In this document: in pieces, positions 10,449-21,880 of the stretch | Layout: every line of letters begins with the position of its first letter | Position numbering within the stretch: position 1 is the stretch's first letter | DNA from: Liolophura sinensis | Taxonomy: Eukaryota > Mollusca > Polyplacophora > Chitonida > Chitonidae | NCBI RefSeq assembly: GCF_032854445.1 | Contig: NC_088295.1 | Span: forward strand, 21,007,385 to 21,067,384 | DNA: 60,000 bases | Direction of reading: 5' to 3' | Position numbers and translations under genes: made by a program | The notes under the pieces: generated by a model | The model's input: only the letters and a program-made list of their open reading frames with translations | Told to the model about the DNA's origin: nothing | Databases searched by the model: none

Positions 10449-11449
10449 GAATCAGATTTCCGCAAGAACACTTTGCTTAAAGGGTACATGACCATGATCT
10501 CCAAAACGAACATTACGGTTTAAAGGGAAACTAAAAGAACTCCAAATGTTTATAGGCATATTTTATATTCTCGTCAGTAGTCGGAAATGACATCATCGAT
10601 GAGCTTACTGGCAACGCGGGACAAGGGTAGCATTCCCCATTTGGACAGCTATTATTTAGGCCTATATCACCGCTGACGTCAATACTACAGGCTATTTAAT
10701 TTCCCGTTGACCACTGAGGCCTTTAAATTGATGTAGATGAAATTCATTTTCACACCCCGAGAAGAAGACTGAGAAGCTTTTTAGCACAACCTAAACTACA
10801 TACTAAGGAATGAGGATCAACCCTTTCATGTATCTTTTAAGAGTACCGGTAGTGCTCCTATAGCCTTACATTACTTAGACCTGTGGCATCGGAAGAACAG
10901 CGGGTGCTCAACTATCACAGCACATTAGGCGAGGGTCTAGAGGCCAACTTGGCCCCGGAACTAGACTGCCGTACTCTAGATTGAGATCATTTTGGTGCAT
11001 CGAGAAATGGGGCCTGAAGGGTTCGTAGAGCCGTAAAAGTGACAGGCTGAAAATGAAAAGAGTTAAAAAATGTTACCCTGCATAATAGACGTGGGAGGCT
11101 CTCGCGTCCTTACAGATTGCCATAATATACACCTATTCTTGAACGGACATTCAAAGTTATGGCATCGAGACACAGGGTTTAAAGTGTAAAGAACCGTAAA
11201 AGCGAGAGACGAGAGTCCAGGGGTCGCCTGGGCCCCTAAGCTCCGCGATCCTACATTGTTGTATACAGACGAGTTTTCATGCCCCGAGGCGTGAGATGTA
11301 GTCCAAGTGTAACATTGCATGGGGCAACGACAAATATGAGGCATGCATATTTGGGCCCCCACCTCTTGAAAAGACGAGGTGCCCTGTTCAACTGCCCCCA
11401 ACCCCTAGTTCCGACACAACTGATAGAGACTTGTCTTCCAATACCGGTA
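10449..11449. other. non-coding DNA with a weak duplication
   Basis: No gene found. Around 10998-11045 and 11162-11210 two related blocks share GCATCGAGA...GGG...CCGTAAAAG at a spacing near 164 bp; the similarity is limited. The start of the complete SINE at 11450 closes the stretch. Confidence 0.4.
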
Positions 11450-11805
11450 AACGGCCCCGATAGCACGGTTGGTAGAGCGTCCACTTCGGGAACGGTAGAT
11501 CCATGGTCAATCCTGGGTCGGGTGACACCTAAGACTTTAAAAGAGGAAGTTGTAGCTTCCTCGCTTGGCGTTCAGCAAAAAGGAAATAGTGCAGCGACCG
11601 GTTGACCAATATCAGTATAATGGTTCTGGCGGGGCAGCTTACTTGCCTTCGGTAAGGCGTCTCAGTGAAGCAGCACTAGATAAAAAGAGAGGTCGAAATC
11701 CGTCCTGCAACAAGGAGGTACATTACATGCACTCTAAGGATTCATTCGTCGTCATGTGACTGAAAAATTGTTAAGTAGGACGTTAACCCCCAAGCACTCA
11801 CTCAC
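11450..11805 (+). mobile_element. complete SINE, family B, with target-site duplication
   Basis: A tRNA-like head begins near 11453, with an A-box-like TAGCACGGTTGGTAGAGCG and a B-box-like GGTCAATCC about 40 bases later. A body of about 250 bases follows, ending in a GTTAAGTAGGACGTTAACCC motif and a CACTCACTCACT tail. It is flanked by TCCAATACCGGTA (11437-11449) and TCCAATACTGGTA (11806-11818), a 13-base duplication with one mismatch. The tail motif is typical of molluscan SINEs as I recall them. Mobilisation would depend on a LINE elsewhere in the genome. Confidence 0.88.
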
Positions 11806-11935
11806 TCCAATACTGGTAGGTGATGATTTCAGTTATTTCGAGGCGGCAGTTTTGTTGTTATTTAAGGCAGCAGGAATTGTACTTTCTGGATATTCGACGG
11901 CAATTCTAGTACTGAAAATTGGCTGAAACTACTAC

Positions 11936-12005
11936 GAGTTCCGAACCAGCAACTTCACCATCAGGAATCTAATAACCAGCTATACATGTCAGCCATTGAG
12001 GTCTA
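11936..12005 (-). repeat. tRNA-like SINE head remnant
   Basis: In complement this reads like a degenerate tRNA promoter: AATGGCTGACATGTATAGC followed about 30 bases on by a B-box-like GGTTCGGAAC. No acceptor stem closes, so it is not a functional tRNA gene. It is probably the head of an old retroposon. Confidence 0.4.
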
Positions 12006-12149
12006 GATCATTGGAGTAGCGAGCCTCCAACAAAATTAGGACAAAGCTAACAGAACGGTAGTCCGTAACTTCACAACATGGCTGAACCTATCAGACTGCA
12101 AACTCAGGATACACAGCACACATTGTAGTGCAGAAAGTTCGCTCAGACT

Positions 12150-12235
12150 ATACGGTGTTTCATACCAGCGACGTCCGTGTCGGACACCCAATCGGTAACA
12201 AGACATGTCAAACGTCTTGACCACTGGGCCGTTTT
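12150..12235 (-). repeat. second tRNA-like SINE head remnant
   Basis: In complement: GGCCCAGTGGTCAAGACG (A-box-like), then TGTCCGACACGG, then a B-box-like GGTATGAAAC. It is close to the remnant at 11936-12005 and the complete SINE at 11450, so insertions are clustered. Not a functional tRNA by eye. Confidence 0.4.
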
Positions 12236-12250
12236 GAAATGCTGGGCTCA

Positions 12251-13574
12251 GAGAACTGAGTCGTTTCTGATCATCACTGAGAGGTAATGCACGTTCACCG
12301 TGAAGTCTACCGGTCAGCTATTGAATGTTTTAGACAGTGGACATTTATTGCTGGCGATTAGGCGCCTGACACTTGCATAAGCCCTTTGTTCGAAACCGTG
12401 ATTAGTATCGTACAATTTCCACCACTAGACTTTGTTCTATATTCAGTGTAAAGTGTAATGCCTGATGACGGTAATACTGTTAGTGAAGTTTTGTACAGAA
12501 AAGGCTAATAGGGTTTAAGCAATGGGGAACTCCTAAAAGACCTTCCCGCCTGTATCAAGTAGGTCCAAAGCTGTTAATTGATTCGGTCGTTCCATTATTA
12601 CGTCACAATTATCGGTGTAGTCATAAAATATATATATGAAGTACACATGCACTGCAACTTCAAAGAAGAAAACGATGCGTTCTACCATGTAAACAGTTAT
12701 ATACTGGATATATATCTCTCTTTTTTTCTTCAAATTTAGTCCGCTCGATTCATATTAAGCTCCCTCTGTATCAGCCAGCTGCACTTTGAGGATTTCTGTT
12801 TTTTTTTTGTTGTTTCGTCATTTTTTCACTAGTCTACCTTGACGCGAATTCACTTAGTGTTCCAAGGCTGCAATGACGACGTGCGTGAAAAAAACCCTTC
12901 TGTCTGTCCTTAGAAAACGAAGTCTTTGAATCTCACAACCAAATTACGTCTAATGTAAAAGGTTGCCCCTGGCCCAAGGCAGTGTGCATTAGAAGCGATT
13001 GGAGGGATTCTTCCCGGGGAAGGAACGCCTCCGCTTGCCCAGTGCTTATACCGACTTATAAGAGGAAACCGGAATCTTCTTATGGAGATAAAATGTTCAA
13101 CGACGCCACAACTGGGCTCGATTGTTTGTATCAGGCTGTACCCAGTGCATCATGTGATCGACATCATCCCGTCCGCTATTTACAGCCCATGTCGTATGAT
13201 ATTGAGAACTACCAGGTAGAGGAAACAATTCTAAGCCCATTAAACTAACATGGCATCTGTGACGGATTAATTCAAAGCATGACATATTTTAATATAAATA
13301 TCACATAACTGATCTGCTTTAAATAATTGGGAGGTTATAGAGGAACCACATACAGGGATTTACGTGATCTGCTTAATGTTTGATTAACGCTGAACCAATA
13401 TACGATGGTAGTCAGTTTTACTGGCGGTGGAAAGCACAACGGGATGTGTAGGCCACTGAACTTCTCCACGTGTGACGTCCAAATGCATGGATATTTGAAC
13501 TCTTTATTGGTTAAGACAATTGGCGTTCACCTACGAACACAGCCAGTAGGTGTGCATGGGATCATTTACGAATT
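12251..13574. other. non-coding stretch
   Basis: No supported gene. A TTGTTCGAAACC motif near 12387 could be another isolated B-box remnant. The open frames here are short and show no domain or splice support. Confidence 0.4.
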
Positions 13575-13669
13575 CATTGCCCAAGGCGGGAAACGCCATG
13601 ATATGGCTGCAATATTGCCGAAGGGGCGATAAAGCATAACCATTCATTCATTCATTCGCTCATTCTAAG
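13575..13669 (+). mobile_element. 3' end of a SINE with (CATT)n tail
   Basis: GCCATGATATGGCTGCAATA, then TTGCCGAAGGGGCGATAAAG, then a CATTCATTCATTC tail. The block 'gatatggctg-aatattgcc-...ggcg(t)taaa' followed by a 4-base repeat is the 3' module of widespread molluscan SINEs (recalled, not searched). The 5' limit and head are not recognised. Confidence 0.7.
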
Positions 13670-13670
13670 C

Positions 13671-13757
13671 CGGGGACTGAACCCCTACCTCGTGTGTCTC
13701 GTGTGTCTCGTGGTTGAGAATCACGCAACCTGCATACTCACTGAGCCACGTGGCTCA
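13671..13757 (-). repeat. tRNA-like SINE head, opposite orientation
   Basis: In complement: GAGCCACGTGGCTCAGTGAG (A-box-like), and about 45 bases later GGGGTTCAGTCCCC (a strong B-box-like arm). It directly abuts the tail of the plus-strand SINE, so the two were joined by nested insertion or rearrangement. Stems do not close well enough for a functional tRNA call. Confidence 0.55.
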
Positions 13758-13800
13758 CTCGACCGCGCTCCCCCGGGGACCTGGACGCATCTGGGATTTG

Positions 13801-13907
13801 ATTCTCCTCCTTATTCCACCCTCATTATTCCGCCCTCATTATTCTACCCTCATTATTCCGCCCTCATTATTCCACACTCACTCTTCCAGTGTCATTATTC
13901 TACCTTA
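13801..13907. repeat. 15-bp tandem array
   Basis: About seven copies of a 15-base unit, CCTCATTATTCCGCC and close variants. The period is a multiple of three and the array is open in two frames, but there is no gene context. Confidence 0.9.
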
Positions 13908-14360
13908 AGCGAAGCACTGTCTTTGGCTAGTTGTACTTTGAGCACGAACCTATAATATAAAGCGGAATCCCATTGCCTTCAACCTTGACCGCTTTGATGA
14001 AAAGGCATGTCTGCATGGCTTTCGCTACTCAACTATAATGATGGATCACCTCGATTTCACTGCATGGTGTGATACCTACCGTTTGAGAGTCAGATTTTAC
14101 TTAGCAATACATGTATCCCTGTTTACTTACCTGCAGTTCCAACAAGATTAGGATATATACTTATTATATCACGTTTTTGCCACTACTTCAGCTGAACTCA
14201 TTTTGTTCTCTCTATATATATACGTTTTTATTAGGATTCCATGTTAAAAGCGGCAAGCCTATTGTTCTTGTTCGAAATATTAATATTATTCCTTTCAGAC
14301 AGTGCTCAGTTTTGCCCTTTTTTTTGAAAACTGCAAATCGCAGCTTTTTGAGATTTTCTT

Positions 14361-14605
14361 TTAGGACACTTGGTCGGCTTGCAAACCTAGCACAATAACC
14401 CACAAGCGTCTCACGAATGCGGTCGCTCTGAGTTCAAATCCAGCTCATCCTGTCTTCCTATCTAGTCGTACGTGGGACGGTCTTCCAGCAACCTGATTGT
14501 CGTGGGTTTCCCCCGGGCTCTGTCCGGTTTTTTTCCACTATAATGCTGGCCGCCGTCATATAAGTGAAATAGCACGGCGTGAAAGACCAGTCCATTAAAT
14601 AAATC
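14361..14605 (+). mobile_element. SINE family A, nearly complete
   Basis: It aligns along its length with the complete copy at 55739-56009: a degenerate tRNA-like head (TTGGTCGGCTTGCAAACC), GAGTTCAAATCCAGCTCAT (B box), GTCGTGGGTTTCCCCCGGGC, ATAATGCTGGCCGCCGTCAT and a short AAATAAAT tail. There is a deletion in the segment after GTATAAGTGAAATA. The A box is eroded, so it is probably inactive. No clear target duplication. Confidence 0.9.
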
Positions 14606-17342
14606 TTAACCAGCCAAATGGACGAATCCTTCTAACATTTAATATGCATGTAAAACAATACCAGTTACATAATGTATGAAAAAGATATTATTATCCACTG
14701 AAGCTCGCCACTGGTCGAAATTATGACGTCATGAAACAGTTTGAATTTTGATGTAACTGTGATTCCGAATGTGCTTTTGCTTTTTGTCTGTGTTGGTGGC
14801 ATTTGAGATATAGGCAAAAACTAATTATGTATTAGGTAATTTCAATGGCCTTTAAATTGAAACTATATGGGAGTCAGAAATTTGTTATTGGTGCCAAATG
14901 CACTGTAGCCCAAAATATGCTTTTCTTGGAGAACGGACCAGTTTAAGCTGTCATCAATACTTTTCTCAAGTTTTTGAAGTGTTTAGGTGACAAGGCCCTC
15001 TTTCAGAAATTGAAATTAAGCTCATTCATCTAACCTAACAGTCGTTTTACAAAGCTGTCGCAACACAACGCCAAGCGCTTTAACCATGTTGACGTGTCTG
15101 TTCACTGTATGTCGTCACTGAAAATGCGCCAGGAGCAATTTGCGACTGCTTCGTAAAACAGGCCCCTAGACTCAGTGGGTAACTTGATAGTTATATGCTA
15201 AGGGCATGTATCTTAATACATCAGTATAGCCGCGTAGCTGAGCGACTGTTACAAACATTGTCGAGTCGCAAACTGCTCTGTACTGAAGCAAAAGCTGAAA
15301 CACATTTGTACACAGCTTGAAAGCTACGAAACTGCAGGCAGTTCTTGTTCGTACTGCGGCTTTTGAATTTCTGCCTTAGTGAACATTTAAGCTTCCCTGT
15401 TCGCATCAGCGCTTTAGCTGTATTCAAAATTGAGAATCTCTCTCGCCATTACAAATTGAATAAATTCAGTGAAATTGAATAAAGTCAGTGTAAGTCAGAA
15501 TTGTTCTTAGGAGGATGTTTCATTGCATGGAGAGACCTGCCTAAACCTTTGCGAAATAGTGTTGTGAAATTGTTGGAATTCGTACAGATTCATTGTCAAC
15601 ATTCCACCAGTGTGAGATCTTCTCATTTCATTTAACATCCGCATTCTGGCATGACGCAAATCTAACTAGCCATATACATGTTCTAGACTGATGTAGCAAT
15701 ATGATTACTGGTCTGCTGACGTAAGTGCAGGGATGGTAAACAACATGTGGACTGCAGTAAAGGTGCCCAGGCAAAACACACGGCGGTAATTACGGCTTTT
15801 ACTCATGGAAGTTGATATTATCAGTCCACTAACACGCCGGGTGATCCGGTACGAAGGGAGCTGTTAAACGCATTCTGCTTAAAAAGGTAATACCCGCATG
15901 GACACGGGAACTGTAAAATACAGTTATTAGTCTTGCTTTTTAGATCACGCCAAAGTATGCGCAGCGACAAAATTGTCAGGGCACTTAAGTTCTTACGTAC
16001 TTGAAAAGCGTGCATAAGCGTGATGACGATGGTTTATATCTAGAAGCCCATTGCGCCGTCGAGCTGCATTACAACAAAACAACGCCGCACGGAATTTTAT
16101 TTCTTAAATGTGGCCGTCCAGTAACACATTTGCGCATTACCGGAAGTTCCACCATGCAGCAAGGATTTTTAGAAGCTTCGCTGGGTACAAACTACGTTGA
16201 TCGCTTTACAAGTTTTTCTGCGCATGTGCATATCTTTAATAGGAAGGCGATATTTCATGTTTAAAATGTCGTTTTGGCGCCTTGGCCACAGTGCATGCGG
16301 CATTTTAATTTAAAATGTTACTGTGGTGACTGAAAAACACAACAACGCATTGTTTTAACTTAGGATATATCGCTTTCTGGTTAGTCAACTGCGAATGACA
16401 ACGAAATTTTATTACTGAAGGCCTACTTCGCTAAATGTTTGTTACGTGTGATGGCATTTTAATAAAGGTTTACGGTTTATGGGAATAGATGCTTTATTGT
16501 TTGGTGCTTGTGGTTGCATTTAAATGTCGCAGGACGATTAGCTGCATAATTAAGCGTACAGCTACAATCTACTGACATCACCAAGAAACCAATGGATGTA
16601 TCAGAAGACCTATACAGGTGTTATATAGGTCTCCCGATACTTTAGTTTGTGTCAATATCAAGCTTTATAGAAATAGCACCTGCACATGTATGTGCCAGGA
16701 GGTATGGCCTCAGTCTTGACGAGTGTACCTTTACAAAGGTATACAGTTTGTCAGAGTTACTAGAATCCGAAGTATTTCACAGCACACGAGGGTTGTCTTG
16801 TGAGAGGGTTACTGCACAATTAAGATATAGTCAGAATTGCGCCATGCCAGGTTATGACTTATTACATGATCCAAGTTGTGTGTCCGGCAGAGGACAATAG
16901 GTCTACACTCTCTCGTCATGCGTTGTTTCGCGATAGTTTAAGGCTGGTTTTAACGTAAAATGTCGCTTTATCATTGTTGCATTATCGACCAATATATTTC
17001 AAAAGAAGAGAGATGTGCCAACCCAATCGTAAACTGAAACATCTCTTTGTCCTGTTCAAGTACAGAGTAAACGGCACGGTGCAGCGATGGCCGCCATGGG
17101 CTTCCATATTTGGATTTCTAGCATATACCAGTTCCCTAAATGCACAGACCTGTTACGTTCTGGTGATTATAAAACAGCCTAATCATCTCGTTTTGTCACT
17201 AAAATACAAAACGCTTTGAGCAATCTACCAATACACATTTCTGTTCACTTGATTCGTACTAAACACCCTTTATCACTGTCAGAACTGCAGTTCAGTCCTG
17301 CTTCTGCAAAATATGCTACTGTAAGCTCACCCACGTTATAGG
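14606..17342. other. non-coding stretch with one MITE
   Basis: Apart from the foldback element at 15041-15163 I see no array or transposon end. The open frames at 16001-16264 and 16649-16900 on the plus strand have no recognisable domain and no good splice pair. Confidence 0.4.
15041..15163. mobile_element. short foldback MITE
   Basis: Left end GTCGTTTTACAAAGCTGTCG and right end, in complement, GCCTGTTTTACGAAGCAGTC match over about 22 bases as inverted repeats around a roughly 80-base core with no open frame. The 'GGCCTGTTTTACGAAGC' end is like common foldback repeats in marine invertebrates. The outermost bases are uncertain by a few positions. Confidence 0.68.
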
Positions 17343-17566
17343 TAATTCTTCTCACTGCGTCACGGTCAGAAATGTTTCTGTAATCTCGCCAATGTCGTGT
17401 ATGATTCTCCTCACTTCGTCGCGTTCAGAAATCTTTCTGTAATCTCGCCAATGTCGTGTATGATTCTCCTCACTTCGTCGCGTTCAGAAATCTTTCTGTA
17501 ATCTCGCCAATGTCGTGTATGATTCTCCTCACTTTGTCGTGACCAGAAATGTCTCTGTAATCTAGC
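17343..17566. repeat. 59-bp minisatellite, about 4 copies
   Basis: Nearly identical units of 59 bases containing TTCAGAAATCTTTCTGTAAT, CTCGCCAATGTCGTGTATGA and TTCTCCTCACTTCGTCGCG. The two central copies are almost identical and the outer two diverged. The period is not a multiple of three. Confidence 0.95.
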
Positions 17567-17660
17567 CTCGTATGCAAACTGATATCGCTCACGAAACCTA
17601 CTGTTGAACACCATTCGGAATTCAACCATGTCTGTTCCAATCAACCACCACATGTCTATA

Positions 17661-17802
17661 TTTATTTATTTATTTGATTGGTGTTTTACGCCGTACTCAA
17701 GAATATTTCACTTATACGACGGCGGCCAGCATTACGGTGGGAGGAAACCGGGCAGAACCCGGGAGGAAACCCACGACCATCAGCAGGTTGCTGCCAGACC
17801 TT
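17661..17802 (-). mobile_element. 5'-truncated SINE family A with perfect target duplication
   Basis: A minus-strand copy holding the 3' two-thirds of the element: a TTTATTTATTTATTTGATTG tail side, GTGTTTTACGCCGTACTCAA, GACGGCGGCCAGCATTACGG and CCCACGACCATCAGCAGG, ending at CCAGACCTT. It is flanked by exact 14-base repeats, ACCACATGTCTATA, at 17647-17660 and 17803-17816. So the truncation happened during integration, and the insertion is young relative to other copies. Confidence 0.96.
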
Positions 17803-17816
17803 ACCACATGTCTATA

Positions 17817-19547
17817 CGGTTACTCCACCTTATCGAACCATGCATTTAGTAGTATGATTCTGATGTACTATCCACTCCCACCACCCTCACCCACCCACCC
17901 GCACCCAACACTTGCGAAACGAAATCAACACACAATTCCTAACATTTTATTTAGAGGATGTGTTTACTTTAGTATCTCGATGAAAGTCCTATTTACTGAA
18001 TAACATGTTGTTCACTTGGCTTGTTGGCGGCAGTTGACGTCATGCAGCCTAAAAACAGTAGCTCGGCGCTACACTCCTTGTCATTTCGTCCTTGGAAACG
18101 AACGCCCTTAACTCCGAACGTAAACAACACGGAATGGTGGGAATGGCTGTAAAATGAACGCACGAATTTTCATTATAAACACCAGGCCGAGTGCATGCTC
18201 TCTTCGTCACTTGAGCTAGGATACAACAGGCACGGCTGTCTTCTTATGGCGATAGTAATAGGCCTACAGTCCTACGGTCAGCCATTAGAAATGTTGAGGA
18301 TAAACTGTAAGCCTATACTTACACCTACACAGCTTATTTTGTACTACGAAAGTAAACCCATGGCCAGTGCTGAAGATTAAAAGGAAGGCACTTAAGGTAC
18401 CTCTCCGGTGTGGAAGATCACGCTTTCCTCCAGCCCGAATTGCAAAACTTTTACTACCACTGGATCTGTATCCCAGTCAGGCACTCTTGCAATGTCGAAC
18501 TGTCAAGATCGGAATTGAGGTCAAGGACCGAAGATAAAAAAAAAACTAGCAAAAAATGTACCTCCTGTATGTTGGCTTGATGTCTTCGTGTGGCAGACCG
18601 GCCAGAACACGACTGGTTTGCAGTGCTGCTTGGAACGCCTTGCCGAAGACATCAGGCATGGCACCCCACCTTGTCATAGGCAGTATTATATAAGACACCG
18701 CACAGATCGAGAAGTCGTGTGTATGAACACAAAGTCAGTGCTCTCTTTACAGACCAAGTTTTTTGTATTATATAGAATGCATGACTGCACTGAATTTGTC
18801 GTTGCAATGCATGTAAACACGGGACACAGGCAGTGGCAGTATACCGATGATGAGTTATTAGAGTTCATTGAGATTGTTTTAATACGACTTGACCAAGCAA
18901 GAAGAGAACACGAGCATCTGCAAAAACAAGATCAGATCTCAATATCGCGGCCGTATATAATCACTTGTGGCGGCTGAGTGATATAGTGCCGCACACATGT
19001 ATAGCCTCCACACAGTTACTTGAGTAGAATATGCCTACTTCTGCCCATAAAACAGTGATAGTGAATCAAAGGAGAATATTTCGCTGTAACTGGTATTAAC
19101 ATAACAGTCTTTTCTGTTGTATTAGTCCCAGATTGTAACGAATGCCGTGCAGACCCTATTTCCGCATTGTAAATTCTTAACAGTAAACGTGGGCATGCAC
19201 TGAAGAAAGGAATCCGCAGGGCTCATCATCATGCAGAAGGAATACTCCTGTGTCAGAGCATATGGTCTCATGAATGGAAAGCCACTGAACGTGATAGTTG
19301 ATAATTACAGCTCACACAGTTCAGCAGCTTGGGATATATCACGGTAAACACGTATGAGAAAAAATGCTTGGAAAAAATTCAAGAAATTAGTATTGGAGAT
19401 ACATTTATACCCATCACAAACATACACTGAACAGGTTACTCACTAATGTGAGGCAAAGTGTTTAAGCATGTACAAACAATGTACAATTTAGTTTTGGCGT
19501 ACGAGTATATTTAAGAAGCCCGGGCATTTCATCTTATGGACAGTTAT
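17817..19547. other. non-coding stretch
   Basis: No array or transposon end recognised. A plus-strand open frame at 18588-18977 has a plausible helical, acidic second half (around 18830-18930) and a TCTCTTTACAG acceptor-like site near 18750. There is no donor, start context or family match, so I do not call a gene. Confidence 0.35.
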
Positions 19548-19650
19548 ATATGGGCATTTCCTCTACGGAAATCCCCCCCCCCCCTCCACGGCATTTAATC
19601 CCCCCCCTAAATATGGACATTTTCCTTATAGAAAAATACCTGCTAATATA
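19548..19650 (-). repeat. degenerate GGGGAAATGTCCATA repeat with poly-C runs
   Basis: In complement, GGAAAATGTCCATATTTAGG resembles the unit of the large minisatellite at 20036-20625, but on the opposite strand. It includes C runs of about 13 and 8 bases (near 19570-19583 and 19600-19608). Probably an inverted, decayed outlier of that array. Confidence 0.5.
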
Positions 19651-19813
19651 TGTTACCAGGAACGGGAAATAAACACATATTTTTGGTTCTATGCCTATTT
19701 TTTATTGTAATTTATCTCGATGCACCATGTGTTGCACTTTTGTACAACAACTGCTTGGCGGGTTGGCAAAACCACATAATATGCGTGACAGCTATGAGCT
19801 TTTATTATGTAAA

Positions 19814-19885
19814 TTCACACTAAAGATAATCAGTCAGAGTTCACACTTAGGGTAATCAATCAGGGTTCACACTTAAAGACGTAAA
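19814..19885. repeat. 26-bp tandem repeat, 2.7 copies
   Basis: TTCACACT-AAAGATAATCAGTCAG units start at 19814, 19840 and 19866, exactly 26 bases apart, with a few substitutions. Confidence 0.88.
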
Positions 19886-20035
19886 TAGTTAGCCAACAAG
19901 TTTGGAAAATCCGCTGGTCTAACCACCGCGCCAGTTGTTCATGTGTCCCTCTCTATCAGGTGTGTCGTTGGCAATGCAAATAGCAGGTGGGAAAAGAGCT
20001 GGCGAAAATGAAGTGAAAGCACAATTCATCTACCA

Positions 20036-20625
20036 TGAAAGGGGAGTGTTCATGTTGTGGGATATGTTATAGGGGAAGTAGCCATAAGTAGAATGTCTAC
20101 ATGGGGAAGTGGCCATAAGTGGAATGTTTACAATAGGAAATGCCTATAGGGGGAAATGTCCATAGGGGGAAATGTTCAAAGAGGGAAATGCTTATAGGGA
20201 AAAATATTCAAAGAGGGAAATGTTCGTAGCGGGAAATGTTTTATAAGGTGTACCATAAAAGGGGAATCTTCATGTTGTGGAATGTGTTGTAGGAGAAGCA
20301 GCCGTAACTGAAATGTCTACATGGGGAAGTGGCCATAAGTGGAATGTCTACACGGGGAAGTGTCTGTCGGGGGAAGTGATCATAAGAAAATGTCCAAAGA
20401 GGGAAATGTTCGAAGCGGGGAATGTTCTATAAGGGGGGAATGTTCATAGAGGGGAATGTCGAAGAGGGAAATGTTCCTAGCTCAGAATGTTCTATAGGGG
20501 GGAATGTTTACAGCGGGTGTGGGGGGGGATATTCTTAGGGGAATATGTCCATAGGTGGAAATTATCTATAGTGGGAAGTCCGTAGGGGGCAATATCCATA
20601 TGGGCGAACTGTCCATAGAGGCAAA
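20036..20625. repeat. about 18-bp minisatellite with higher-order duplication
   Basis: Some 30 irregular copies of a G-rich unit close to GGGGAAATGTTCATA(GA)G. Unit length drifts (17-22 bases). A block of about 100 bases starting ACCATGAAAGGGGAGTGTTC and containing TCATGTTGTGG and TGTCTACATGGGGAAGTGGC recurs about 219 bp later (20032-20130 and 20251-20350), so a whole segment of the array was copied. Confidence 0.93.
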
Positions 20626-21554
20626 TTTCACGTATTCTACATTTAGCCCTATTATCGCCCATCGCTGCCACTTTTCTCAAGTCTCGAACTGTCTCTTATA
20701 TCACACTACATCAAGCGTAAGATTTATGAAACAAGATATTACAACATTGGTGCCACAGAGCAAATGATGCTCGTAAATTAAATAGGATAGAAAAAGTCCT
20801 ACCACATGATTGTATATGCAGGTGTCTGATATTAATCATTTAACACAAGTGTGGTCAAAAAAAGCCATAGGCGAGGCATTAGCGCTCGAGAGGCCTGGAA
20901 AAACATGTAAATTTAAAGGCCGAGTCCACATGAACGTGGGCCGATTTGTGAGTAAAACATTAGGGTAAATGTTAAAGGGGGCATTCGGTCGTTAATCAGT
21001 ACACAGCCCACGGTGTAAACGTGTGGTGGTCAAGAGAAAGTAGTGCAGTTAGAGGACGGCAATGTCTGTGATTTGTCAGTGGATGAGGTGGCCCCCAGAT
21101 AACGGGATGGCAGCAGGATGGGCGCAGCCGGCAGTTCGCCACCACGAAGGCTGCACCAAAACTAGTCTGCAGCAACATACGGCCGTGGGCAAGGGTTATC
21201 GATTTTGGTTTGATACAAGCTCATTTCAACTTCCCGAAGAAACGTGTTGAGGTTTTACATAACGGAAACTGATTGCCTCCAAATCCCAGGATATCTCGTC
21301 ACAATATTTCTCTGCTATACAGACTCCTCTGTCACACTATTACACAAATATAAAGCACTCCTCAACCGTGCAGTTCATACACTTTGTATTCTACTAGCAA
21401 CTCAGCTTAGAAATACTTCTCAACAGCTTTATTTTTAATCTCAGGTGTATAATTCATGTAATAACTGTGCACTTCATGTTGTTACGCTATGGTCCAGTCC
21501 AGGCCGTACAGGCCATATCGTTAAGACACTGCACAGTTATAGGCCCACGACCCC
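20626..21554. other. non-coding stretch
   Basis: Nothing recognisable between the 18-bp and 35-bp arrays. Short open frames on both strands at 20996-21250 overlap each other and have no domain. Confidence 0.4.
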
Positions 21555-21880
21555 TGCCGTGGCGCTATTCTGCAGCTATATATAGACCTACAGACCATGC
21601 CGCGACGGTACTCCACTACTCTAAGCATCTCTGCGTCATGGTATTCCACAGCTACATGCCTGCAGCCCCGTCACGGTACTCGACAGCTTCATGCCTGTAG
21701 CCCTTAGCGTCATGAAACTCCACAGCTGTAAACAGCCTCTGCCGTCACGGCATTCCACAGCTGTAAACAGCCTCTGCCGTCACGGCATTCCACAGCTGTA
21801 GGCTACCCCAGCAGTCACGGTACCCCACAGCTGTAAGCAGCCCCTGTCGTCACGGCATTCCACAGCTGTAGGCCTACAGA
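21555..21880. repeat. 35-bp minisatellite, about 9 copies
   Basis: Units of 34-39 bases of the form GCCGTCACGGCATTCCACAG then CTGTAAACAGCCTCT. Copies at 21741 and 21776 share their first 26 bases; those at the left end are most diverged. Confidence 0.93.

Noticed and set aside
13671-13757. tRNA gene on the minus strand
   Set aside because: The B-box arm is strong, but the acceptor stem and anticodon loop are not convincing and it abuts a SINE tail; treated as a retroposon head.
14137-14190. minus-strand exon before a CTGCAG|GTAAGTAAAC donor
   Set aside because: All three frames upstream contain stops within a few codons of possible acceptors; at best an untranslated exon.
18588-18977. 129-codon plus-strand open frame as a gene
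   Set aside because: No recognised domain, no convincing donor, and the first half looks random. The helical, acidic second half alone is not enough.
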